Origin: Firmicutes bacterium UBA5499
GTDB taxonomy: Bacteria > Bacillota > DTU084
DNA length: 7,361 nucleotides
Direction: 5' to 3'
NCBI GenBank assembly: GCA_002426275.1
Contig: DIPB01000151.1
Coordinates: 2,881 to 10,241 of the forward strand
Shown: piece after piece, positions 1-6,144 of the stretch
Position numbering within the stretch: the stretch's first letter is position 1
Layout of the letters: every line of letters starts with the position of its first letter
Notes under the pieces: generated by a model
Told to the model about the DNA's origin: nothing
What the model saw: only the letters and a program-made list of their open reading frames with translations
The model's database searches: none
Program-made: the position numbers and the translations under genes

Positions 1-151
1 CCCAATTACGTCCCGGTTTATAAGCGTTAATGTATTCGGCTGCCACCATCTGTGTACTGTCGATAATCAAGACGCTCTGTTTTTGTTTTAATTCTTCCGC
101 TATTCCCAGAGCAACGCTTGTGGCTCCCATGATTACCACATCATAATACAA
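1..151 (-). CDS. Probable Rossmann-fold (possibly FAD-dependent) protein, N-terminal fragment
   Basis: This is the 5' part of a gene that runs off the left edge; 50 codons are visible. The start is read as TTG at 151-149, because AAGGAGG lies 9 nt upstream (161-167) and the ATG at 146-144 is in another frame that stops after three codons. The product begins YYDVVIMGATSVALG, then an alpha helix, then SVLIID at residues 26-31. That is the beta-alpha-beta opening of a dinucleotide-binding fold, with the acidic residue (D31) at the end of strand 2 that usually contacts the ribose of FAD or NAD. The glycine loop is degenerate: T and A stand where the second and third glycines of GxGxxG are expected. 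By analogy I infer an FAD- or NAD(P)-dependent oxidoreductase, but 50 residues cannot give a substrate or subfamily. It starts 47 nt after the YhaM-like gene with no visible terminator between, so co-transcription is possible. Confidence 0.6.
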   Translation of the reverse strand, partial: MYYDVVIMGATSVALGIAEELKQKQSVLIIDSTQMVAAEYINAYKPGRNW

Positions 152-160
152 CCTGACCCG

Positions 161-167
161 CCTCCTT
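161..167 (-). promoter_or_regulatory. Ribosome binding site for the TTG-started gene
   Basis: AAGGAGG on the minus strand, 9 nt upstream of the TTG at 151-149. This near-perfect match to the anti-Shine-Dalgarno sequence is what decides the TTG start; no ATG in that frame occurs before codon 8. Confidence 0.75.
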
Positions 168-198
168 GTGGTTTTTATCAAGCTGTCGGGGACCGGAA

Positions 199-1161
199 TC
201 AGCTTATTTCTTTCAGAAAGCCGCGATACAGGTTACGCCCCAACGTCTTGTTATATAACCAGCGCTCAGTTTCAGCGCCCGATTCAATTGTCTGCGCGTA
301 TTGCTTGATTTGGCTGCTTGCCAAATCCGCCTGATGCAGCACCGCCGCTTCTATGGTTTGCGGCTCCACAGGCGAGCCGTACTGCATCTCTCCGTGATGA
401 GAGAGAATCATATGGCCCAAATGTTCGGCGTACTCCTCGGGAAAATCCCCGTGACAGGCAATCTCCCGCTGCAGCATCTGGTAGCCAAGCACAATGTGTC
501 CCAAAAGCTTGCCCTGATCCGTAAGATCGATGGTATACTTGTACTGATACTCCTGCATTTTCCCCACATCGTGAATTAAGGCGCCAGCCAGCACCAGCTG
601 TTCGTTTACGGCCGGAAAGAGTTTCGCCATAGTGGAGGACAGCTGAAATACTTCCAGGGAATGCTCGGCCAAGCCGCCCAAATAAGCATGATGAACGCGC
701 TTGGCGCCGGGCGCCAGCAGATATTCGTTCCAAAAATCCGGCCTGGAAAACCAAGTGGTAAGCAGGGACTTCAGAGCTGGATCCGTGAATCTGCCCAGCG
801 CTTCTTTCAGCTCCTGTTCCAATGCTTTCCGCCCTTTGGAACAGGTGGGAAGAAAATCCGCCAGATCCACCAGCTCTCCATCTGGGAGCGCAGCTAACTG
901 GGAAATGTTAAGCTGTTTTGTCCCCCGGTACTCTTCCACCTTAGCCGTCACCTTCACCACATCGCCGGAGGCAATGCCCTGGATGAGCGAAGCGCCATGC
1001 CAAAGCTTCCCTGAAATCTCTCCTGTGCTATCTCCCAAAAGCACGGAAAGAAAATGTCCTTTGGCCGGATCTTTATACGGCTGAAACTGCATCTGGATGA
1101 CTGCAAAGCAGCTGTCAACCTGCTGTCCTGGCTGTAAATCGGCCACCATCTGCTTAGCCAC
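199..1161 (-). CDS. yhaM: YhaM-like 3'-5' exoribonuclease (OB-fold plus HD domain)
   Basis: A 320-residue protein, close to the usual YhaM length. Residues about 14-92 form an OB-fold nucleic-acid-binding domain (LLGDSTGEISGKLW, then GDVVKVTAKVEEYRG). Residues about 155-285 form a metal-dependent HD domain with H167 in GLAEHS, H197-D198 in LIHDVGK, H222, H255-H256 in LSHHGE and D279, so the metal ligands look complete. Characterised members of this family (Bacillus subtilis YhaM, staphylococcal Cbf1) are Mn-dependent 3'-5' exoribonucleases that trim short RNA 3' ends. The start is GTG at 1161-1159, supported by AAGGAG 7 nt upstream. The gene follows pnp directly, behind an intrinsic terminator, so expression needs read-through or a promoter inside pnp; I see no clear promoter in the 44-nt gap. 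The family call is firm; function rests on homology. Confidence 0.88.
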   Translation of the reverse strand: MAKQMVADLQPGQQVDSCFAVIQMQFQPYKDPAKGHFLSVLLGDSTGEISGKLWHGASLIQGIASGDVVKVTAKVEEYRGTKQLNISQLAALPDGELVDLADFLPTCSKGRKALEQELKEALGRFTDPALKSLLTTWFSRPDFWNEYLLAPGAKRVHHAYLGGLAEHSLEVFQLSSTMAKLFPAVNEQLVLAGALIHDVGKMQEYQYKYTIDLTDQGKLLGHIVLGYQMLQREIACHGDFPEEYAEHLGHMILSHHGEMQYGSPVEPQTIEAAVLHQADLASSQIKQYAQTIESGAETERWLYNKTLGRNLYRGFLKEIS

Positions 1162-1168
1162 ACCTTCA

Positions 1169-1174
1169 CTCCTT
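1169..1174 (-). promoter_or_regulatory. Ribosome binding site for the GTG-started yhaM-like gene
   Basis: AAGGAG on the minus strand, 7 nt before the GTG at 1161-1159. It lies just downstream of the U-tract of the pnp terminator and favours GTG over the next in-frame ATG, four codons further in. Confidence 0.7.
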
Positions 1175-1179
1175 CCCTT

Positions 1180-1207
1180 AAAAAAGAAGCAGACCGTGCG
1201 TCTGCTT
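1180..1207 (-). terminator. Intrinsic terminator after pnp
   Basis: In the transcript, AAGCAGAC (1207-1200) pairs perfectly with GTCTGCTT (1194-1187) around a 5-nt loop, followed by C and six U (1185-1180). This is a classic rho-independent terminator. The first two bases of the stem are the last two of the pnp stop codon TAA (1208-1206). The yhaM-like gene starts only 18 nt after the U-tract, so the hairpin probably lowers, rather than abolishes, downstream expression (inference). Confidence 0.85.
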
Positions 1208-3341
1208 ACCTTTTGTTTTGGCTTTTCTCTTTATGTTCGCTATCAGGTTTGGGCAATGCTTCCTTGCGCGAGAGATTAATTCTGCCTTGTCTGTCGATCT
1301 CCGTGACTTTCACCATCACCTGATCTCCCACTTGCACCACATCTTCAACTTTTCCAACTCGCTCATTGGCCAGTTGAGAGATGTGAACCAGTCCTTCCTT
1401 GCCTGGGAGAATCTCAACGAAGGCGCCAAAATTCATGATTCTGGTGACTTTGCCTAAATACAGCTCGCCGACCACAACATCCCGCACCAAATCACCGATG
1501 ATCTTGGCAGCGCGCTCGCCCGACTCTCCGTCGGTGGAGGCTATGAAGACGCGGCCGTCATCTTCGATATCGATTTTCACCCCTGTCTCATCGATGATCT
1601 TTTTGATCTGCTTGCCTCCGGGTCCGATCACATCCCTGATCTTATCCGGATCGATGTTCATGGTAAAGATCCTGGGAGCATACGGGGACAGCTCGCTCCG
1701 GGGCTGAGAAATGGTCTGGGTCATTTTATCCAGAATGAAAAGCCTGCCGGCTCTCGCCTGCTGGAGCGCTTGCCAGAGGATTTCCCTGGAAATGCCGCTG
1801 ACTTTGATATCCATCTGCATGGCGGTGATGCCGTCCGCAGTCCCGGCCACCTTGAAATCCATATCTCCCAAGTGATCTTCCATGCCTTGGATGTCAGTGA
1901 GCACTGTGACCTGCCCGTCGTCTTTCACCAGACCCATGGCAATGCCGGCCACCGGCTTTTTAATAGGCACTCCGGCATCCATAAGCGCCAACGTGCTCCC
2001 GCAGACGCTGGCCTGAGAGGACGAACCGTTGGATTCTAACACTTCGGAGACCAGGCGGATCGTGTAAGGAAATTTCTCTTCATCCGGCAACACAGGCAAA
2101 AGCGCCCTCTCTGCCAAGGCTCCATGGCCAATCTCGCGTCTGCCCGGTCCCCGCATGGGCTTCACTTCGCCTACGCTGTAGGGAGGAAAATTGTAATGAT
2201 GCATGTAGCGTTTGGATTCCACTTCTCCCAAGCCGTCGAGGATCTGCTCGTCGCTGGCAGCTCCTAAAGTGGCCACTGTCAGCACCTGAGTCTGGCCGCG
2301 GGTGAAGAGCCCTGAACCGTGAGTGCGTGGCAGCACTCCCACTTCGCAGCTGATGGGGCGAATTTCATCTAAAGCGCGTCCGTCCGGCCGCACCGATTCT
2401 TTGACGATGAGCCTCCGCACTTCGTCCTTCACTAGCTTTTCCAAGGTGAGATCTACGTGTTTTTCCCGCTCTGCGTAGAGTTCTTTTCCCCACAGCTCTA
2501 AAAAGTGCGCCCGCGCTTCTTTTGAAACCTGGTCGATGGCGTCTTGCCGCGCTAGTTTATCCTCGGTTCTGATGGCCGTAAGCATGGGACCTGCGGCATA
2601 GTTCTCGACCTCTTGCGCGATCTGTCCGTCCAGTTCAAAGACTTTCACTTGGATCTTGGGTTTGCCAACTTCCTGTTGGAGCTTGTCCTGAAAATCAATG
2701 ATCTTTTTGATCTCTTCGTGCCCTCGCAGGATGGCGTCCAACATTACCTCTTCGCTGAGCTCATTGGCTCCGGCTTCCACCATCATAATGGCATCCCGAG
2801 TTCCGGCCACGATGAGATTCAGTTGGCCGGCTTCCTGCTGCTGGGCGGTGGGATTGATTATATACTCCTGGTTAACATAACCCACCCTGACCGCGGCCAC
2901 AGGTCCGCCAAAGGGAATATCAGAGATGGTCAAGGCAACGGAGGCGCCGATCATGGCTGCGATCTCAGGGCTGTTGTCCTGATCCGAGGACAGGACTGTG
3001 GCCACAACCTGAACGTCATTGCGGAATCCTTCCGGGAAAAGCGGCCGCAAGGGCCTGTCAATGGAGCGAGCCGCAAGGATCGCCGCATCGGACGGTTTCC
3101 CCTCGCGCTTGATAAATCCTCCCGGAATCTTACCCGCGGCGTATAGTTTTTCTTCGTAATCAACAAGCAGCGGAAAGAAATCTATTCCTTCCCTGGGTTC
3201 TTTAGCCATGGTAGCTGTCACCAAAACCACAGTTCCGCCGTAGCTTACCCAGGCCGCGCCATTGGCTTGTTTAGCCACGCGGCCCACTTCTACGGAGAGC
3301 GTACGTCCTGCCAGCTCCATTTCCCGCTTAACTGGTTCCAT
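1206..3341 (-). CDS. pnp: Polynucleotide phosphorylase (PNPase)
   Basis: A full-length 711-residue PNPase, which degrades RNA 3'-5' by phosphorolysis (and can add tails in reverse) as a ring-shaped trimer. Domain order is complete: first RNase PH core (about 10-215), helical linker (about 240-310), second RNase PH core (about 320-550), KH (about 555-620, GPGG loop at 573-576) and S1 (about 622-692), ending in a short charged tail. Catalytic features are intact: the phosphate-binding serines S440-S442 in SNGSSSQAS, and D489, D495 and K497, which correspond to Escherichia coli D486, D492 and K494. The [11 protein letters not shown] loop near residues 74-84 corresponds to the RNA-gripping FFRR loop. 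The ATG start has only a weak site (GGTGA, about 9-10 nt upstream). It follows rpsO, the common bacterial arrangement, across a strong hairpin. Confidence 0.98.
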   Translation of the reverse strand: MEPVKREMELAGRTLSVEVGRVAKQANGAAWVSYGGTVVLVTATMAKEPREGIDFFPLLVDYEEKLYAAGKIPGGFIKREGKPSDAAILAARSIDRPLRPLFPEGFRNDVQVVATVLSSDQDNSPEIAAMIGASVALTISDIPFGGPVAAVRVGYVNQEYIINPTAQQQEAGQLNLIVAGTRDAIMMVEAGANELSEEVMLDAILRGHEEIKKIIDFQDKLQQEVGKPKIQVKVFELDGQIAQEVENYAAGPMLTAIRTEDKLARQDAIDQVSKEARAHFLELWGKELYAEREKHVDLTLEKLVKDEVRRLIVKESVRPDGRALDEIRPISCEVGVLPRTHGSGLFTRGQTQVLTVATLGAASDEQILDGLGEVESKRYMHHYNFPPYSVGEVKPMRGPGRREIGHGALAERALLPVLPDEEKFPYTIRLVSEVLESNGSSSQASVCGSTLALMDAGVPIKKPVAGIAMGLVKDDGQVTVLTDIQGMEDHLGDMDFKVAGTADGITAMQMDIKVSGISREILWQALQQARAGRLFILDKMTQTISQPRSELSPYAPRIFTMNIDPDKIRDVIGPGGKQIKKIIDETGVKIDIEDDGRVFIASTDGESGERAAKIIGDLVRDVVVGELYLGKVTRIMNFGAFVEILPGKEGLVHISQLANERVGKVEDVVQVGDQVMVKVTEIDRQGRINLSRKEALPKPDSEHKEKSQNKR

Positions 3342-3378
3342 TAAAATTCTTTCACCAACCTTTCATTTTCGTAAATAC

Positions 3379-3412
3379 GATGAAAAGAGCGGGAGAGCCC
3401 GCTCTTTTCATC
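3379..3412 (-). terminator. 15-bp perfect hairpin between rpsO and pnp (terminator or processing site)
   Basis: The arms 3398-3412 and 3379-3393 are perfectly complementary over 15 bp, with a 4-nt CUCU loop in the transcript. The inner stem GAGCGGG/CCCGCUC is followed by UUUUC, so it can act as an intrinsic terminator; because of the mirrored A and U tracts it could work in either direction. The 5' arm contains the rpsO stop codon (TGA at 3410-3408). No promoter is evident between it and pnp, so pnp probably depends on read-through or RNA processing. In Escherichia coli the rpsO-pnp junction also carries a terminator and RNase III-cleaved structure controlling pnp; equivalence here is inference. 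Confidence 0.85.
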
Positions 3413-3674
3413 TGCGCAATCCCAACTCATCCACCAAAGCCCGGTAACGACCGATGTCTTTTTTCATCAGGTAATTCAAAAGACCGCGACGCTGCCCAAC
3501 CATCTTCAAAAGGCCCCGGCGGGAATGGTAATCCTTTTTGTGAACTTTCAAGTGCTCCGTGAGGTCTTGAATTCTCTTGGTGAGCATTGCCACCTGTACC
3601 TCTGGAGAGCCCGTATCCTGTTCATGACGACGGTAACTGCTGATCAGCTGCTGTTTTTCGTCTTTGTTTAACAT
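3408..3674 (-). CDS. rpsO: 30S ribosomal protein S15
   Basis: The product has 88 residues, the standard S15 size, and starts [14 protein letters not shown]. It contains the conserved TGSPEVQ (21-27), the [15 protein letters not shown] region (41-55), which forms the 16S rRNA-contacting surface, and the typical C-terminus [13 protein letters not shown]15 binds the central domain of 16S rRNA early in assembly of the 30S platform. An open frame continues 20 codons upstream, but the ATG at 3674-3672 gives the canonical N-terminus and is preceded by GAGGGGTG (about 8 nt away); a second SD-like run, AAGGAG, lies only 2 nt from the ATG. It has its own promoter and a leader that may let S15 repress its own translation. 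The stop codon lies inside the hairpin that separates it from pnp. Confidence 0.98.
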   Translation of the reverse strand: MLNKDEKQQLISSYRRHEQDTGSPEVQVAMLTKRIQDLTEHLKVHKKDYHSRRGLLKMVGQRRGLLNYLMKKDIGRYRALVDELGLRR

Positions 3675-3750
3675 AGCTCCTTCACCCCTCTTTCTGCGCC
3701 CCAAACCCAGAAGCCGTTGGAGCAAGCGGCACACCGAGTGCAGGGTATCT
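3675..3750 (-). promoter_or_regulatory. rpsO leader, candidate S15 autoregulatory RNA
   Basis: About 75 nt between the predicted transcription start and the rpsO ATG. Possible pairings: ACCC (3746-3743) with GGGU (3708-3705), enclosing GCAC/GUGC (3740-3737 with 3731-3728, partly competing with the next stem) and GCCG/CGGC (3730-3727 with 3716-3713). The 10-nt loop of the last hairpin contains GCUCC (3723-3719), complementary to GGAGC (3680-3676) just before the ATG, so a pseudoknot covering the initiation region can form. Rfam-type S15 leaders in other bacteria, including the E. coli pseudoknot, repress rpsO in a similar way. The individual stems are short, so the fold is a hypothesis. Confidence 0.4.
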
Positions 3751-3903
3751 TTACTTATTATAACACTTCTTAGTTTTTTTTCCTAGACCTGTCAAAATTT
3801 TTCCGCGACCTTCCGCGACCTTTCCGCGACTTTCTTCAAGGACTGCCTTCAGCTTGTCCAGTTTCCCGATGAAAGCCGCAGACTGATCCCTATTTCCCAG
3901 CAT
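3751..3903 (-). CDS. Possible 50-residue basic small ORF overlapping the divIVA end (doubtful)
   Basis: ATG at 3903-3901 opens a 50-codon frame that overlaps the last 14 nt of divIVA in another frame and ends with TAA at 3753-3751. The product would be lysine-rich, with a helical-looking centre ([14 protein letters not shown]) and a basic tail. There is no good ribosome binding site, and the frame runs through the direct repeats and the rpsO -10 box, which argues that the region is regulatory rather than coding. Translational coupling to divIVA termination is the only plausible way to express it. Confidence 0.12.
   Translation of the reverse strand: MLGNRDQSAAFIGKLDKLKAVLEESRGKVAEGRGKILTGLGKKTKKCYNK
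3757..3765 (-). promoter_or_regulatory. Extended -10 promoter for rpsO
   Basis: The minus strand reads TGTTATAAT: a perfect TATAAT at 3762-3757 with the TG of an extended -10 at 3765-3764. Transcription would start near 3750. A consensus TTGACA at 3795-3790 lies 27 nt upstream, too far for a normal -35 box, so recognition probably relies on the extended -10. An eight-A run in between may add curvature. Confidence 0.65.
3801..3830 (-). repeat. Three direct repeats of GTCGCGGAA upstream of the rpsO promoter
   Basis: Exact copies of GTCGCGGAA begin at 3830, 3819 and 3809 on the minus strand, spaced 11 and 10 bp, about one helical turn. The array ends 5 bp upstream of the TTGACA and 38 bp upstream of the -10 box. 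Same-face spacing next to a promoter fits an operator or activator site, but no known regulator is recognised; a chance micro-duplication in the divIVA-rpsO gap is the alternative. Confidence 0.7.
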
Positions 3904-4552
3904 TATTAAAGCTCTCAACGTTGAATCTCGTTGTGGACTGGATATCTCCATCCTGCTCAGATTCAGATGGACGCGCTGTCCTGGAATCCGATTCGCTTTC
4001 CGTTCCCTCCTCCGGGAGAGCGCTAGTAGCCTCGTCGTTGCGCTCTTCTTCTCTGGTCGGAGCCGCTTCCAAGAAACTGAGGTTGGCCATCTGGGCATTG
4101 CCTTCCAGAAGCTCTTGAAAGCTGTTCACCAATGTCCTCAACTGCGCGCGAAAAGCGATGGCCTGATTATTCAGCACGGCCAGCTTCTCCGCCGCCCTCT
4201 CCACTTCGGAGGAGGCCTTCGCTTTTTCCTGGGCAGCCTCAAAGCGAGCTTGCTTGACGATGAGCTCTCCTTGCTGGCGAGCGTTTTCCGCCACTTGTTT
4301 GGCCGCCTGCTGGGCTGTGACAAGCGCCTGTTGCACGTTCTCTTCCAGCTTTTTATATCTTGCCAATTCTTCCTTGAGCGTATCCGTCTGTTCGGCAAGT
4401 TCCTGCCGTTCTTTATACAAAGCCTCGTAATCGGCGCTCAGGCGGCGCAGAAAATCATCCACCTCCTGCACATCGTACCCGCGAAATCTCTGTTCAAATT
4501 TCTGCTCCTTGATTTCCATCGGCGACAGATAACGACCAACCTTTAACATCAT
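3890..4552 (-). CDS. divIVA: DivIVA-family cell-division/curvature-sensing coiled-coil protein
   Basis: A 220-residue protein. The N-terminal lipid-binding domain carries LSPMEIKEQKF then FRGYDVQEVDDFL (23-35); F23-R24 match the membrane-inserting F17-R18 of Bacillus subtilis DivIVA. A long coiled coil follows (about 38-155), rich in E, K, Q and A, and then a hydrophilic, acidic, Ser/Glu-rich tail (about 165-220) that looks disordered. DivIVA binds negatively curved membrane at septa and poles and, depending on the organism, recruits Min proteins, chromosome anchors or wall-synthesis factors. Two adjacent ATG codons (4552 and 4549) follow GAGGTGG; either is compatible with the spacing. It starts 9 nt after ylmH, and no strong terminator is seen behind it, so read-through into rpsO is possible. 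The function of the tail is unknown. Confidence 0.95.
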   Translation of the reverse strand: MMLKVGRYLSPMEIKEQKFEQRFRGYDVQEVDDFLRRLSADYEALYKERQELAEQTDTLKEELARYKKLEENVQQALVTAQQAAKQVAENARQQGELIVKQARFEAAQEKAKASSEVERAAEKLAVLNNQAIAFRAQLRTLVNSFQELLEGNAQMANLSFLEAAPTREEERNDEATSALPEEGTESESDSRTARPSESEQDGDIQSTTRFNVESFNNAGK

Positions 4553-4561
4553 TTTCCACCT

Positions 4562-5344
4562 CTATAGATAACGCTCCAAAACCAAGATCTGCCGATTTTT
4601 TTTGGTCAGGCCCCCAACTTCGGCCACAGTCAGCCTGCCCTTGCCTCGCAAGGAGATCACATCGCCCTGCGAGACGATTTTATCTTGATCTTGGGTGGGC
4701 TGCCAATTAACCTTCACAGCTCCGGATCTGATGAGACGCACCAGCTTCGTGCGGCTGAGGCCAAAGCCGCTGCTGGCCACCGCGTCCAGCCTCAGCGAGG
4801 CGACGGTGGTGCGAATTTGCTTCACAGTCTGCTGGGGAGGAGTGAGACGTTCTAACTCCAAAATCCGGACCGTGACCCGCCAACGGCCCACTCGCTCCAA
4901 TTGCTGACAAATAAACTGCACTAAATCTGCCGTAGCCACCACCTGACAGCCCTCTGGGCTGACCAGCAGATCCCCAAGCTTCTCCCGCTTGAGCCCCAGG
5001 TTCAGCAGAGCGCCAAGATAATCGCGGTGCGTGGGCGGCTCTTCCCGAAAATCTCCCTCAATGCCCGCCGCCCCCAGCTTCCAATCCAGCTCCGCGGCTG
5101 AAAAATAGTCCGGGGTGATGGCAACACGCTTCCGTTCGGCGCCCGGATAGCCGCCGAAAGCGTGCCAGCGAAGGCCGGGAAATTGTTTCAATAGTCCGGC
5201 CGCCAGATCCAATTCTCTGGGGTCCAAAAAATCGCTGAGCCGATAATCATTCTGCCGGATCGCTTCCAGAGCCCAATCGAAGACCCTGGACGCCAAAGCT
5301 TTATCTTCGCCGCTATAGCGCGCTAGAATCTCTTCACGGGTCAT
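4562..5344 (-). CDS. ylmH: YlmH, S4-domain RNA-binding protein
   Basis: A 260-residue protein of normal YlmH length. Residues about 1-165 form the family-specific N-terminal region, including the conserved THRDYLGALLNLGLKREKLGD (105-125). Residues about 183-243 form an S4 RNA-binding domain (LRLDAVASSGFGLSRTKLV, then IRSGAVKVNW). In Bacillus subtilis YlmH binds the large ribosomal subunit carrying a stalled peptidyl-tRNA and can stand in for RqcP in ribosome-associated quality control; it was first noticed through its position in the division cluster. Its ATG (5344-5342) overlaps the proC stop codon as ATGA, with AAGGAG 8 nt upstream inside proC, indicating translational coupling. divIVA follows after 9 nt. 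Confidence 0.94.
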   Translation of the reverse strand: MTREEILARYSGEDKALASRVFDWALEAIRQNDYRLSDFLDPRELDLAAGLLKQFPGLRWHAFGGYPGAERKRVAITPDYFSAAELDWKLGAAGIEGDFREEPPTHRDYLGALLNLGLKREKLGDLLVSPEGCQVVATADLVQFICQQLERVGRWRVTVRILELERLTPPQQTVKQIRTTVASLRLDAVASSGFGLSRTKLVRLIRSGAVKVNWQPTQDQDKIVSQGDVISLRGKGRLTVAEVGGLTKKNRQILVLERYL

Positions 5345-6141
5345 TGGGCGCTCTCCTTGGTCCCGCCCAGCTGAGAGGAGCGCTCAGTCGCAGCCAACAC
5401 AGCTTCCAAAAAAGCGCTGCGCACGCCGCGTTTCTCCAAAGCGGCCAGACCGCTGATGGTAGTTCCTGCAGGAGAGGTCACTGCTTCTTTCAGGACAGCG
5501 GGATGAAGGCCCGTTTTCTGCACAGTGGCGGCCGCTCCCAAGACCGTTTGCGCGGCCAACTTAGTGGCCACATCCCTTGGCAGCCCCGCTAAAACTCCGC
5601 CGTCGCTTAAAGCCTCCACCACCAGGTAAATGAAGGCAGGCGCGCTGCCGCTGAGACCTGTGACCGCATCCATCTGGCTTTCCTGCACTCTCACCACAAG
5701 CCCCACTGCCGCAAACAATTCTTCAGCCGCAGCCAAGTCTTCCTCGCCCGCAAATTTGCCCTGGCAGATGGCGATGGCGCCCTCTCCCACCCGGCAAGGA
5801 TTGTTGGGCATCGCTCTGATCACAGCCACAGGGCAGAACTCTTCAATGGAGCCGGTGGTAAGGCCTGCCACAATCGAAAAAATCCTCTTGCCTGCGACCC
5901 CTTTGAGCTGCCCCAAAACCGTCTTTGCCACCTGAGGCTTAACCGCCAGAACGATGGTCTGGGCCTCGGCGATGGCTTCGTTATTATCTTCATAGGTGGC
6001 GATACCAAGCGCCTGCAGTTCCTGCCGTCTTGCCAAGGCAGGATCCGCGACCGCGATCTTGGCAGGTTCCACTCCCTTATCCAACCAGCCGGAAATCAGG
6101 CTCCCGCCCATGGCGCCGCCGCCGATCACCGCTATTTTCAT
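5341..6141 (-). CDS. proC: Pyrroline-5-carboxylate reductase
   Basis: A 266-residue enzyme that reduces 1-pyrroline-5-carboxylate to L-proline with NAD(P)H, the last step of proline synthesis. The N-terminal Rossmann fold starts MKIAVIGGGAMGGSL (GGGAMG at 7-12), with AVKPQ at 66-70 and a substrate-loop motif MPNNP at 111-115. The C-terminal dimerisation domain has GLSGSAPAF (162-170) and the ProC signature LKEAVTSPAGTTISGLAAL (217-235). GGGAG is not present, but GGGAG-like GGGAGT (GGGAG of GGGAGTAG) stands about 7 nt before the ATG, and the start is 3 nt after the sepF stop, so it is in the division operon. Most relatives have T, not N, in the second position after P in MPNTP. Its presence between sepF and ylmH, where yggT often sits, is notable but does not imply a division role. 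Confidence 0.96.
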   Translation of the reverse strand: MKIAVIGGGAMGGSLISGWLDKGVEPAKIAVADPALARRQELQALGIATYEDNNEAIAEAQTIVLAVKPQVAKTVLGQLKGVAGKRIFSIVAGLTTGSIEEFCPVAVIRAMPNNPCRVGEGAIAICQGKFAGEEDLAAAEELFAAVGLVVRVQESQMDAVTGLSGSAPAFIYLVVEALSDGGVLAGLPRDVATKLAAQTVLGAAATVQKTGLHPAVLKEAVTSPAGTTISGLAALEKRGVRSAFLEAVLAATERSSQLGGTKESAQ

Positions 6142-6144
6142 TTT

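Noticed and set aside
2613..3146. 177-codon plus-strand frame opposite pnp
   Set aside because: It is antisense to strongly conserved PNPase sequence, has no recognisable domain and reads like a codon-bias shadow; the same applies to the other plus-strand frames.
3352..3366. Four-codon frame (MKGW) in the pnp leader
   Set aside because: It has no ribosome binding site, and such short frames arise often by chance.
3408..3734. Longer S15 with 20 additional N-terminal codons
   Set aside because: The extension lies in the leader, has no S15 homology, and the standard 88-residue start has an SD sequence.
3790..3795. TTGACA as a -35 box for rpsO
   Set aside because: It is 27 nt from the TATAAT, about 10 nt too far for normal sigma-A spacing, and no good -10 lies 17 nt from it; the extended -10 explains the promoter better.
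3751..3889. Intrinsic terminator after divIVA
   Set aside because: The only pairing seen is a 4-bp GGAC/GUCC with a large loop and no U-tract on the minus strand; the T-run at 3774-3781 is in the plus-strand orientation.
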